Shown here piece by piece: positions 18,045 to 26,571 of a stretch of 39,251 nucleotides of DNA. Source of the DNA: CAXOVX01 sp964213345 (GTDB lineage: Bacteria; Pseudomonadota; Alphaproteobacteria; Rickettsiales; Midichloriaceae); the NCBI GenBank assembly GCA_964213345.1, contig CAXOVX010000011.1:1-39251 (forward strand). Direction: 5' to 3'. A program made the translations under genes and the position numbers. The number at the start of each line of letters is the position of its first letter. Position 1 is the first letter of the stretch. The notes under the pieces are model-generated. The model saw only the letters and a program-made list of their open reading frames with translations. It did no database searches and had not been told where the DNA came from.

Positions 18045-20548
18045 ATGTTTAACAAGATATCAGAAAAAATAGCAAATTTTTTAGGTCATACAACTGAATG
18101 TGGTGTGTCATTACAAAAAAACGAAGCTCAGAAAAAGGCGCAAGATTTTTTAAACTGATATAGCTTGAGTGATTTACTGCCTTATGAATCATACATGGAA
18201 GAGAACGGTATTTTTGTTAATCAAAGGGGTATTGGGTTTATCTTTGAAATTGGTCTTTATTTAGGAAGTGACAAGGCAATCGAAAATGAGTTATCTGCAC
18301 TTTTTAAAGATATTTTACCTGACAATAGCAATATACAATTTCTATTTTATTCCAGCGATAAAGTTGAGCATATTTTAGATTATTGGGCATCAAATAAGGT
18401 AGCAACAAATGAAGTTGAGCAAGAATTGGTTGAAAAACGTGTAGAGTTTTTTAAAAATTTGAGTAATCAAGGCAACAATACTTTTAGAATCAGAGACTTT
18501 GGAGCTATTGTATCTGTATCAATTGAAACTGATACAATAAATCATAGAGCTATTGCTAAAATTATAGAACTCAAGACGAAAACTATAGCTGTCTTTGAGA
18601 CGAGAGGTCAAAGAGCAAAAGAATGGGGAGCAGTAGACCTTATTAATTTTTTAAGCGATATCTTTAATGTGAGTAGTAGCTTAAAAAAAGCAGATAAAGA
18701 ATGGAGTCAGTATCAGAGTATTAGCTCACAAATCATAGATAGATGTAATGTTTATAGCTTAAGCGATGATAAGCTTACATTAAATGAGGGAGAAAAAGAA
18801 TTCAGGTTTTTGAGCATTGCCAGGTATCCGCAACTCTGGAGTTTGTCACAAATGAGCCAAGTGATTGGGGATAGTTTGAATGATTATCTAAAAATACCTT
18901 GCCCATTTTTGATCTCGTATGGTGTTCACATAGTTGGTTCCAAATTTAAGAAAACCAAAATGATGGCAAAAGCTTCACGAGTAGAATGGCAAGCGAACAC
19001 CCCACTTGGTAGATGGATATCAGCAATAAGATGAGAAGCTGAAGAATGGGGTTTTGTAAGAGAACAGTTAGAAAAAAATGAGCGATTGGTAAAGACACAT
19101 TTTCAGGTGATGTTATTTGATAATAATTCAACTACTGAAGCTGAGCAAATAACAAAGAGTCTTTATAAATCTAAGGGTTGGGAACTGGCGCGAGACAGAT
19201 TTATTGTAATATCTTCACTACTGAGTATGTTACCTATGACTTGGGGCAGTGGTTTATATAGTGATATGACGTATCTTAAAAAGGTAAAAACGACTCTCTC
19301 ATATGAACCAGTGAATCTGCTGCCAATACAAGGTGAATTTAAAGGTACGATTACTCCTGGAGTTTTATTAACTGGAAGGTTAGGGCAGTTATTCTATTGG
19401 TATCCATTTGATGAGGGTATGGGTAATACCAACTATAATGTATCAGTTGTAGGAAGATCTGGCAGTGGTAAATCAGTATTTATGCAGGAGCTTGTGACCA
19501 GTGTTTTAACACAAAATGGTCGAGTTTACGTATTAGATGTAGGGAGAAGTTTTGAAAAACAAGTGAAATTATTTGAAGGAGAATTCTTAGAGTTTAGTGT
19601 AAAGTCAAATTTATGTCTCAATCCATTTAGTAGCATTGATGATTCAGATTCTGAAAGGATACAAGATTCATTATCAGTACTCAAGCCAATTATAGCTATG
19701 ATGGCGGCTCCTAAAGCTGGGACGACAGATTATGAAGATTCTTTAATATCCAAATGTTTAAATGAGGTATGGGCCAAATACGGTAAAGATGCTGGTGTCT
19801 CAAATATATCAGAGTGGTTTTTAGAACAAAAACAAGATCAAAAAGCATGTGCTAAACTTGGCACGATGTTATTTCCCTATACAACCAAAGGTCCTTATGG
19901 AAGATTTTTTAGTGGTAAATCAAATATTGATTTTAGCTCAAATTTCTTTGTAACTGAGTTAGAAGAGTTAAAAACGAGACCTGAGCTACAATCAGTTGTT
20001 GTGCAAATTTTGATGCTTCTTATTACAAACAATGTAATTTTAGGTGGGAGAAAGTGTCATAGTGGGCTTATATTTGATGAAGCTTGGGATTTACTTAAAG
20101 GCAATCAAGGTGGAGAGTTTATAGAAAGATTGGCAAGGACTTTGCGAAAATACAGGGGAGCGCTTGTTGTAGGGACTCAAAATCTAGATGATTTTTATTC
20201 TTCCCCTGGTGCTGAAGCAGCATTCATGAATAGTGATTGGCTTTGTATGTTATCACAAAAGAAAGAGTCGATTACACGATTACTCAAATCAGACAAATTT
20301 AGGATAGATTCTCACACTCAAAAGATACTTGAATCAGTTAAAAGTAAGCCTGGTGAATATGCGGAGATAATGATTATGGGGGGCCTCAAGGTGGTAGTGT
20401 CGCAAGACTTCTGCTCGATCCGTTCTCAAGAGTGCTTTATTCAACAAAAGCTGAAGAATATTCAAGGATTAAAGAATTGGAAGCACAAGGTTTGACTTCA
20501 AGTACGGCAATTAAGCAGGTTGCGGAGGAGCGATATGGCAAGGCTTAG
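18045..20548 (+). pseudogene. traC: TraC, VirB4-like assembly ATPase, two stops and one frameshift
   Basis: One frame from ATG 18045 runs the length of TraC. It is interrupted by TGA at 18156-18158 (after KKAQDFLN) and TGA at 19032-19034 (in RWISAIR-[stop]-EAEEWGF). Visible hallmarks: SLSDLLPYESYMEENG, Walker A VVGRSGSGKSVFM near 19450-19485, GLIFDEAWDLLKGNQGG (Walker B), and RKYRGALVVGTQNLDDFYSS. At 20378-20383 six G stand where four would keep the frame (MG-PQGGSVARLLLDPFSR). The tail then reads AEEYSRIKELEAQGL and AIKQVAEERYGKA, ending at TAG 20546-20548. About 834 codons in all, matching the family. TraC would power pilus assembly. Confidence 0.95.
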
Positions 20549-21177
20549 CGTCTTTATGGTTGTGCTCTTTTTTATCCAAGCTGCTTATGCTCATGATTTT
20601 GGTGTTGTAGGGAATATTTGGGATATAGCAGAAAATGACCCTATAGAAATAATAAAAGCAAGACTTGTTGCAATGGAGAAAACTGGCGAATTGGAAGAGC
20701 ACAACATGCAAATAAAGGGCAAAGTCACACAAAATGTTAAATACCCGCCAGCACTCAATATTCCAAAAACAACAAATGCTCGAGAATATTACTTTAATCC
20801 AAGTATTACGGTTATAGAAGATTTAACAGACCATACTGGACAGATATTTCATACATCTGGTACTCAAGTCAATCCCTTAGATAATGTAAGTTTACCTTAT
20901 GAGCTTGTATTTTTTGATGGGCAAGACACAGAGCAGGTAAATTGGGCTTTAAGATTATTATAAAAAGTCTGAACTAAAGCCTAAGCTTATCTTAACTGGA
21001 GGCTCTCCGATTGAAATGGAAGAAAAAGAACAGAAGGATTTTTACTTTGATCAGAGTGGCATTATCACAACAAAGCTAGGGATTACTCAAGTGCCAGCTG
21101 TGGTAAAGCAAAATAATAAACAGTTACTTATCAAAGAAATTTGGTTAGAGGAGGGAAAGAGAAATGAATCTAACTGA
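20535..21177 (+). pseudogene. traW: TraW, frameshifted near two-thirds
   Basis: The start ATG at 20535 gives a signal peptide MARLSVFMVVLFFIQAAYA cleaved before HDFGVVGNIWDIAENDPIEI, the TraW N-terminus. An upstream ATG at 20520 is less likely because it lies within traC without gain. The frame stops at 20961-20963; in the next frame the protein continues with SELKPKLILTGGSPIEM, DFYFDQSGIITTKLGITQVP and LLIKEIWLEEG, ending at TGA 21175-21177. Thus one frameshift near 20955. TraW is a periplasmic pilus-assembly protein that works with TrbC, whose domain it resembles at the C-terminus. Confidence 0.9.
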
Positions 21178-21606
21178 GTTTTATAAAAATAGTTACAATT
21201 GTAGCTACGGCGCTACCTATTACGCTAATGAAGAGTGGTATCATCCATTTCATTATATCGTATTTTACGTTTGCCATCTCTGTTTTAAGGTTGGCAATGT
21301 CTTCTTTAAGCTCAGATCTAAGAGTGGCAAGATCTGTTTTGGTAGCTATGTTAGCTTTGAGGTAATCTACATCCTGTTTAATAAGAGCAACGTCTTTTTT
21401 AAGAGAGTTTATCTGTTCTTTTATATAGCTCTCTACAATTGCTACTTGCTCTTTTGTTGCGAGCTTAGACAAATCATATTCTTTAGCACTAAGAATAGTG
21501 TGTACTATCTCCTCAGCTTGCTTTTCTGGCACTCCAGAAGAGCAGAGCCTTTTCACAGCCTCATATGTATCAAAGCTAATAAAGTTCATAGATTCTTTTC
21601 TAACTG
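21169..21606. repeat. 8-bp direct repeat flanking the DUF1640 gene
   Basis: TCTAACTG occurs at 21169-21176 and again at 21599-21606, bracketing the antisense DUF1640 gene. This looks like a target-site duplication left by an insertion of about 430 bases into the traW/traU junction. The left copy contains the stop codon of the DUF1640 gene. No terminal inverted repeats or transposase were seen, so the mechanism is unknown and chance similarity remains possible. Confidence 0.5.
21170..21589 (-). CDS. DUF1640/CCDC90-type coiled-coil protein with C-terminal membrane anchor
   Basis: A 139-residue intact protein, antisense to the operon. It starts NFISFDTYEAVKRLCSSGVPE, then EKQAEEIVHTILSA, a long heptad coiled coil (about 50-112, with KKDVALIKQDVDYLKANI and TDLATLRSELKEDIANLK), and a C-terminal membrane helix (WMIPLFISVIGSAVATIVTI). 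This is the DUF1640 pattern (PF07798, related to mitochondrial MCUR1/CCDC90); function in bacteria is unknown. A minus-strand extended -10 box TGCTATACT lies about 40 bases upstream of its ATG (near 21630). It splits traW from traU and is flanked by an 8-bp direct repeat. Confidence 0.85.
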   Translation of the reverse strand: MNFISFDTYEAVKRLCSSGVPEKQAEEIVHTILSAKEYDLSKLATKEQVAIVESYIKEQINSLKKDVALIKQDVDYLKANIATKTDLATLRSELKEDIANLKTEMANVKYDIMKWMIPLFISVIGSAVATIVTIFIKLS

Positions 21607-22628
21607 GTTCTTGTATTGTTTTAAGTATAGCAAATTATTTATAATTTTAACATGCCTAATGTATAGCATAAATATACGAGAAGTACAAGCTGAACCATGT
21701 GTTGGCAAGTTCGTTAATCCAATAACGGATATATGTTGGAGTTGTATTTTTCCAATCAAGATAGGCAATATCCCTATTTATTCTGGAGGCAGAGAAGATA
21801 CAAACAATCCAGGGATGATTCCATGTATCTGTCCTAAGCAAGTGGATCCCGTAAAGGTACCGGTCCCAGGTATACCAGTAAGTTTTTGGGAACCAGCTAG
21901 ACTTGCTGATATCACAAGAACGCCATATTGTATGGTAAGCCTTGGTGGCTTTAAAATAGCTGATAGTACTAAAAAGCATGGTTCTATTGCACGCAAAGGT
22001 GATAATGATGCGTTAAAGCATAGTTTCTATCATGCACATTGGTATATATACCCGGTCATGTATTGGCTTGAGCTATTAACTGATTTCTTATGTTTAGAGC
22101 GTGTATCAGTAGATGTCTTGTATTTAAGTGAATTTGACCCACTTTGGAATAATGATGAATTGAATGCAATTCTTAATCCTGAAGCCATACTTTTTGGTAA
22201 TCCATTGGCTCAGATGGCATGTAGTGCAGATTGTATCTCAGCTACAAGTAGTTTTTCAAGAGAAGGACTAATTTTGGTGTGCAGGATGTAATGGTAGCTT
22301 ATATCCATTTGGTGGATTTATAGAGTCACATATTGGGGGAGTGCAGGCGAGTAGCTTAATTGTTGAGAGAACTATAGCAAGACTACATAGGGTAGGGCTT
22401 GCGTGGGATACTGTGAGTGATGTTTGTAAGAAGAAGTTAGCTGTAAAGGTGAAGAAAAATCAATACAAATTACAAATGACATTCCCAAAGCCAAATGCAA
22501 GTGGGAAATCGAGCTGTAATCCCTTCGGTAGGACTACTGCTATTTGGGGAGCCGGACGTGAATTGCCGGGTAATGGGGAGGACTTTGGTTACTTGGTTTG
22601 GCGTAAAAAATATTGTTGTGTGCTGTGA
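21607..22628 (+). pseudogene. traU: TraU, displaced start and one frameshift
   Basis: Readable TraU begins after the DUF1640 insertion with a hydrophobic signal-like stretch (SKLFIILTCLMYSINI, REVQA) and EPCVGKFVNPITDICWSCIF. It goes on through IPCICPKQVDPVKVPVPGIP, FWEPARLADITRTPYCMVSLGG and HAHWYIYPVMYWLELLTDF to a frameshift near 22272. The next frame gives FWCAGCNGSLYPFGGFIESH, IGGVQASSLIVERTIARLHR and WGAGRELPGNGEDFGYLVWR, ending at TGA 22626-22628. Many cysteines match F TraU, a disulfide-rich periplasmic assembly protein. The original start was probably ATG 21164, which has GAGGAGGG upstream but is now cut off by the insertion. Confidence 0.9.
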
Positions 22629-22638
22629 GGTTTAAGAT

Positions 22639-23222
22639 ATGTGGATTTTATTTGTCTTTTTAGCTTCTTTGACTAGCAGCCAAAATGCTTATGGTTCTCC
22701 TTTAAGCAACTTAAATGTCTGATTGATGGGGGAATTGAGCAATATAAACAAGAAAGCTATGAATTACAGGAGGAAAGCATAGAAAAAATAAAAAAAGAAA
22801 TCCAAAACAATGACTTCTTCGAAGATTTAAAAGGTTTTAAGCAAGAGGTAAACCAAGAAAAGTACCGGAGGCTAGTATTTATATCGTTTTCTATACCAGA
22901 GAAGCTTTTAGAAGAAATCATAACCCAAGCAAAGCAGTATAATTTCGTACCAGTGCTACGTGGATTTAAGGATGATAGTTATGTTAGTACAGCAAAATTT
23001 CTACAGAAGATAATAGAAAAAACTGATTATGGTGTTGTTATTAATCCAGAAGCTTTTAAAGAATTTAAGGTTACGCATGTTCCTACATTTATCATAGCTG
23101 AACAAAGGACTGAGTGTGTAGAAAGTCAAAGCTGCATTCCTGCTAAATATCATAAAATATCAGGCAATATAGGATTTGAGTATGTTCTTACATCTTTTTA
23201 CCAAAAAGGGCTGGCAAAATGA
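22639..23222 (+). pseudogene. trbC: TrbC, frameshifted after the signal peptide
   Basis: ATG 22639 gives a signal peptide (MWILFVFLASLTSSQNAYG) but the frame ends at about 22722. A second frame, open from about 22703 to TGA 23220-23222, carries the TrbC domain: RRLVFISFSIPEKLLEEII, YNFVPVLRGFKDDSY and VINPEAFKEFKVTHVPTFII, a thioredoxin-like fold. One frameshift near 22705 joins them. TrbC works with TraW in pilus assembly. Its stop overlaps the traN ATG (ATGA). Confidence 0.88.
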
Positions 23223-24400
23223 ATATAATGTGTTTGCTAATGACATTGTTATTTTTGAGCTTTAGGGAGGCTTTTTCTGAAGACTTTAGTTATATAGAAG
23301 GATTTAAGAATGAAGCAAAAAGCTATATAGGGCAAACCTCTAATCCCAATCTTATAGATGAGGTAAAACAAAGTCCTAAATTTAACGAAAATCCTCAAGA
23401 AGCTAATTTAGATGCTCACCAGTTAAGGTCTATTGCTGATGATAAGGTAAAGGGAATAGGCGAGGGTGGAAGAAAATTAACAGAACAAGAGCAAGCTGAA
23501 AGAGATGCAATCAATGCAGCAAAAGCTTCATACAAAATCCTCACAGAACGAAGCATAATGCCAAGACCCTAGAAAACAAGGATTTTATAAAACAAAGTGG
23601 TGCAATAACCTCAAATCCTATTTCAGGGCTTAATGTTGTAGCTGAATCAGGATGTAAAGTTTCTGATAATGAAAGTGGTGGTGAGAATGTCAAATTTGAA
23701 GAGTATTTTGTGGATATAGAGGACTCAAGGCTGCAGGAAAAAGAGTTTGTGTGCGAGGGAAGATGAGGACAAGCTGTTCTATTGTAATAGGAGCTTGAAG
23801 CCTAGCACTTGTGAACAAAAAAGCGATTGTGGATTCAATGCAGGGGGTATTGTTGGGGGAAGTGTCGATACCTGTATTGAGTGGAACTATACTTACCCGT
23901 ATTTACGATTAGGTAGTCAAACTGGGCATTGGCATTTTTATGGATATAAGGGGAGTTGTGATACGGTTAAATTAAGAGCCAGATTTCAGGTTAAAGATGT
24001 GCAAAATGTCAAAAAATTTAGCTTACATACAATATCGTATGATGATCATGCGATGGTCAGGATAAATGGTAGTACAGTACATAATACTTTGGGTGGGTAT
24101 AAGCTAGAAATTACAAATAGACGGTATGGTTCAAATAGGCCTGGTAGAGGTGATTTATTAGTAGATGGTGGTTCTGGAATACAAATGCCATGTTGGCGTC
24201 TGTATCCAACTGCTGGCCAAAATCACTTTGATATGGTTAATAAGGATTCAAAACATTACTTGAGAGATGGTTGGAACGATGTAGAGATTGAATTAGTATA
24301 TTCGTGGGAAGGGCAGGTAAATGTAGTATTTGAGGCTGAACAATATTGCTGTCAAAAATGGAGTGATGATAAATGGAAAAGCGATTGCCCAGTAAATTAG
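23219..24400 (+). pseudogene. traN: TraN, N-terminal half, two frameshifts
   Basis: The start MNIMCLLMTLLFLSFREAFS is a signal peptide followed by EDFSYIEGFKNEAKSYIG. Near 23560 the frame changes and reads ENKDFIKQSGAITSNPISGL and NVVAESGCKVSDNESGGENV to TGA 23764-23766. Near 23755 the original frame resumes as DKLFYCNRSLKPSTCEQKSD and a beta-rich region (TGHWHFYGYKGSCDT, YLRDGWNDVEIELVYSW, AEQYCCQKWSDDKW), stopping at 24400. TraN is the outer-membrane mating-pair stabiliser, cysteine-rich in F. The cysteines and operon place fit. The next ORF, which overlaps by 28 bases, carries the C-terminal TraN region. Confidence 0.85.
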
Positions 24401-25443
24401 CAGGTATTTTGACCATGGTATTTATTCCTATGATTTTTACAAATCTTGCTGAGGCTGGAGAATGTGTAAGAGTAGCAAGGGATTGCATTGAGCCGGGCCA
24501 AACCCGTATTATTGATGGTAGAAGCGTCTATAGAGACTGCTGGAGATATAAAGACGCATATAAATGCAGTGGATACGCAAGGAATAGTTGTTCTGAATAT
24601 AAGGATGCTGCTTATTGTATGCCGATTAGTTCGGAATGTATTGCTCATGTTGGAAATTGGTGCGTCGCACAAAAGCATACCTATAAATGTGAAGAAGAAA
24701 AATATGTAAGATGTGAGAAGAGGTTCAGATACCCTACATTTAAAAAAGAAAACGATAGAGAGCGCAAGAGGGTCACTTGTAATGAAAAGATAAGATGCGT
24801 TGATGGTAAATGTTTTGACTGGAGTGATGCTAACAATGAGCTTGGACAAGCTGCCGGCATGCTTGCTGCACTAAAAGAAATGCAAAGTGATTATGAGAAA
24901 TATTTATCTATATTTAAGGGCAAGGAAAGGTCTTGTGCCAAGAAGGCATTTGGCCTCAATGTGTGTTGCAAGGAGGGTGACAAAGATTTGATAGAAGAGA
25001 CATACTTGATTTCACAGGATTATCTACATGTTCTCCAGAAGATGTGCATCTCATGAAAGAAAAAAAAGAAAACAAATGTCATTATATAGGGTATTACAAA
25101 AAGAAATTTTTAATGCTTACAAGGCACAAAAGGTGTTTGTTTATTGCTGTTTTGATTCAAGGCTCGCTAAAGAGATTAATGTGCAGGCGATAGATAAGGG
25201 ACTGGTGAAGAAAGGTTGGGGAACACCTGAAAGTCCTAATTGCAGTGGCTTTAGTGTAGAAGAGCTACAGAACACAGATTTCTCACAAATAGATTTTAGT
25301 TTTATGGCAGAAGAAATGATAAAGGTGCTTTATGGAGTAAGATGGGAGATATGGCAAAAGCCCTAGAACATACTAAAATCCTAATGGAAGGTGAAGCAAA
25401 TACAATCCAAAAACGATGTAGCGTCCAGAAGCGCAAGAGATAA
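24373..25443 (+). pseudogene. traN: TraN C-terminal half with its own signal peptide, several frameshifts
   Basis: This frame begins with a convincing signal peptide (LAGILTMVFIPMIFTNLAEA) and then GECVRVARDCIEPGQTRII, a cysteine-dense stretch typical of TraN (CWRYKDAYKCSGY, CIAHVGNWCVAQKHTYKCEE), ASSOCIATED with KAFGLNVCCKEGDKDL. The frame stops at 25056. Short pieces in the two other frames (LSTCSPEDVHLMKEKKENKC, then VFVYCCFDSRLAKEINVQAI and WGTPESPNCSGFSVEELQNT) continue the known TraN C-terminus, and a last piece (AKALEHTKILMEGEANTIQK) ends at 25443. At least three frameshifts fall between 25015 and 25350. Whether this was a separate gene or one TraN is unclear, since both halves have signal peptides. 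Confidence 0.75.
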
Positions 25444-25633
25444 AGCAAGTGCTGACATTTCAGAGACTATAGACGATGATAAATTATTTGAGCAAAAGTT
25501 TAATGAGGTACACAATGAGCCTTCAACTCAAAAAAAGCCGGATGGACGGGACAAAACAAGAGATGTAGGGAGTGCAATAGAGCAAAACTATAATAGCGAT
25601 CCACAAATAAAAGATAGCGAGGGCCTGATGTGA
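25391..25633 (+). CDS. Small charged hypothetical ORF between traN and traF
   Basis: An 80-codon ORF opened by GTG, polar and without membrane segments (SARDKASADISETIDDDKLF, DGRDKTRDVGSAIEQNYNSD). No family recognised. It overlaps the last traN piece and its stop TGA overlaps the traF ATG by one base, which suggests it belongs to the operon's reading order. It may be the last part of TraN after one more frameshift rather than a gene. Confidence 0.3.
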   Translation: MKQIQSKNDVASRSARDKASADISETIDDDKLFEQKFNEVHNEPSTQKKPDGRDKTRDVGSAIEQNYNSDPQIKDSEGLM

Positions 25634-26376
25634 TGAAGGTTTTTATTTTGTTATTTTCTCTAATGCAACTATTTACGCTACAATACGCTTACGCTGGGTT
25701 CTTTGATCAAAAATCACGTGGGTGGCACTGGTATGAGCAAGAAAAGCAAAACAAAGAAAAACAAGGGAAGGCAGCTGGCGTCACATTAACGCCAACAGAG
25801 CAAGTTGAGGCAATACGTAAAGATGTAGAAGCAAAGTTACATAAAGGCTCTTATTACTCCAACAGAGAGGAACGTCATAGCTTATATTAAGGCCCAAGGA
25901 AGAATAGTGGATAAAAGCGAGAGGTTCTCGCAAAATTTGGCAAAAAGTTATTTATAAGACTCCAGAGCTTGATAGGACAATTAAATATCCAGTATCAAGT
26001 AATGCGCTTTCAATATACAGGGGTCGTGAGTTGGAGCAAAAAAGAGATAAGATAAAACATTTTGCTCAAGAATGTGGATTAATGTTTTTCTTCAGAGGGG
26101 ATTGTCCATATTGTAAAGTTTTGCATCTGTCGTTAAGGATTTTGCTGAAAAGTATCATTGGTATTTAATACCAATACGAATAGGGGAAGTGGGGTTAAAG
26201 GGATTTGCGCATGCTAAGCCGACAATGGCATGGCACAAGCATTTGGCATTGTACAAGTTCCAGCTCTTATTGCAGCTCATCCTGAGAACAAGAAAATTAC
26301 ACCTCTTGCATATGGTTATATCAGCGAATCAGAGATTGAGGATAGGGTAAATATTCTATTGTTAAATGAGGCCCAA
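25633..26376 (+). pseudogene. traF: TraF, thioredoxin-like assembly protein, several frameshifts
   Basis: ATG 25633 (GTG 25630 is a weaker choice) gives a signal peptide ending in YAYA and then GFFDQKSRGWHWYEQEKQN, the TraF N-terminus (G-W-H-W-Y). The frame ends at 25890. Further pieces in other frames read KAQGRIVDKSERFSQNLAKS, VIYKTPELDRTIKYPVSSNA, CGLMFFFRGDCPYCKVLH (thioredoxin-like CPYC site), DFAEKYHWYLIPI and MAQAFGIVQVPALIAAHPEN. The last matches the cis-Pro loop, then ITPLAYGYISESEIEDRVN. At least four frame changes. The end is approximate. TraF helps disulfide formation or pilus extension in the periplasm. Confidence 0.88.
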
Positions 26377-26571
26377 ATGAGAAATGTTTTTTTATTATTA
26401 GCAAGCTTATTTTTAGCACATACTGCCCATGCGGATATGGTAGGGATATGGAGAATATGTTTGAGTCTTATATGGAGAAGATACTAGATTTTGTGAGTCA
26501 AAATCTAAGTCATCTAGAAAAGGTCCAAATTAATGGAGATATAATGAAGGAATTTAAGGAGGATATATAGT
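26377..26571 (+). pseudogene. Small secreted-protein remnant where traH would be expected
   Basis: ATG 26377 opens a good signal peptide (RNVFLLLASLFLAHTAHA, then DM). After a frameshift near 26440 another frame reads ENMFESYMEKILDFVSQNLS and HLEKVQINGDIMKEFKEDI, ending in TAG at about 26571. This is helical and about 65 residues in all. In F, traH (about 458 residues) lies between traF and traG; this piece is far too short and shows no TraH motif. It could be a deletion derivative or an unrelated small gene. I do not recognise it. Confidence 0.4.

Noticed and set aside
21164..22291. A single 375-codon plus-strand ORF across traW end and traU
   Set aside because: Its first 145 codons are antisense to the clear DUF1640 gene and make no sense as TraU; only the part after about 21607 is TraU.
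24397..24849. Minus-strand 150-codon ORF opposite traN
   Set aside because: It lies wholly within the cysteine-rich traN frame and its own translation has no family features.
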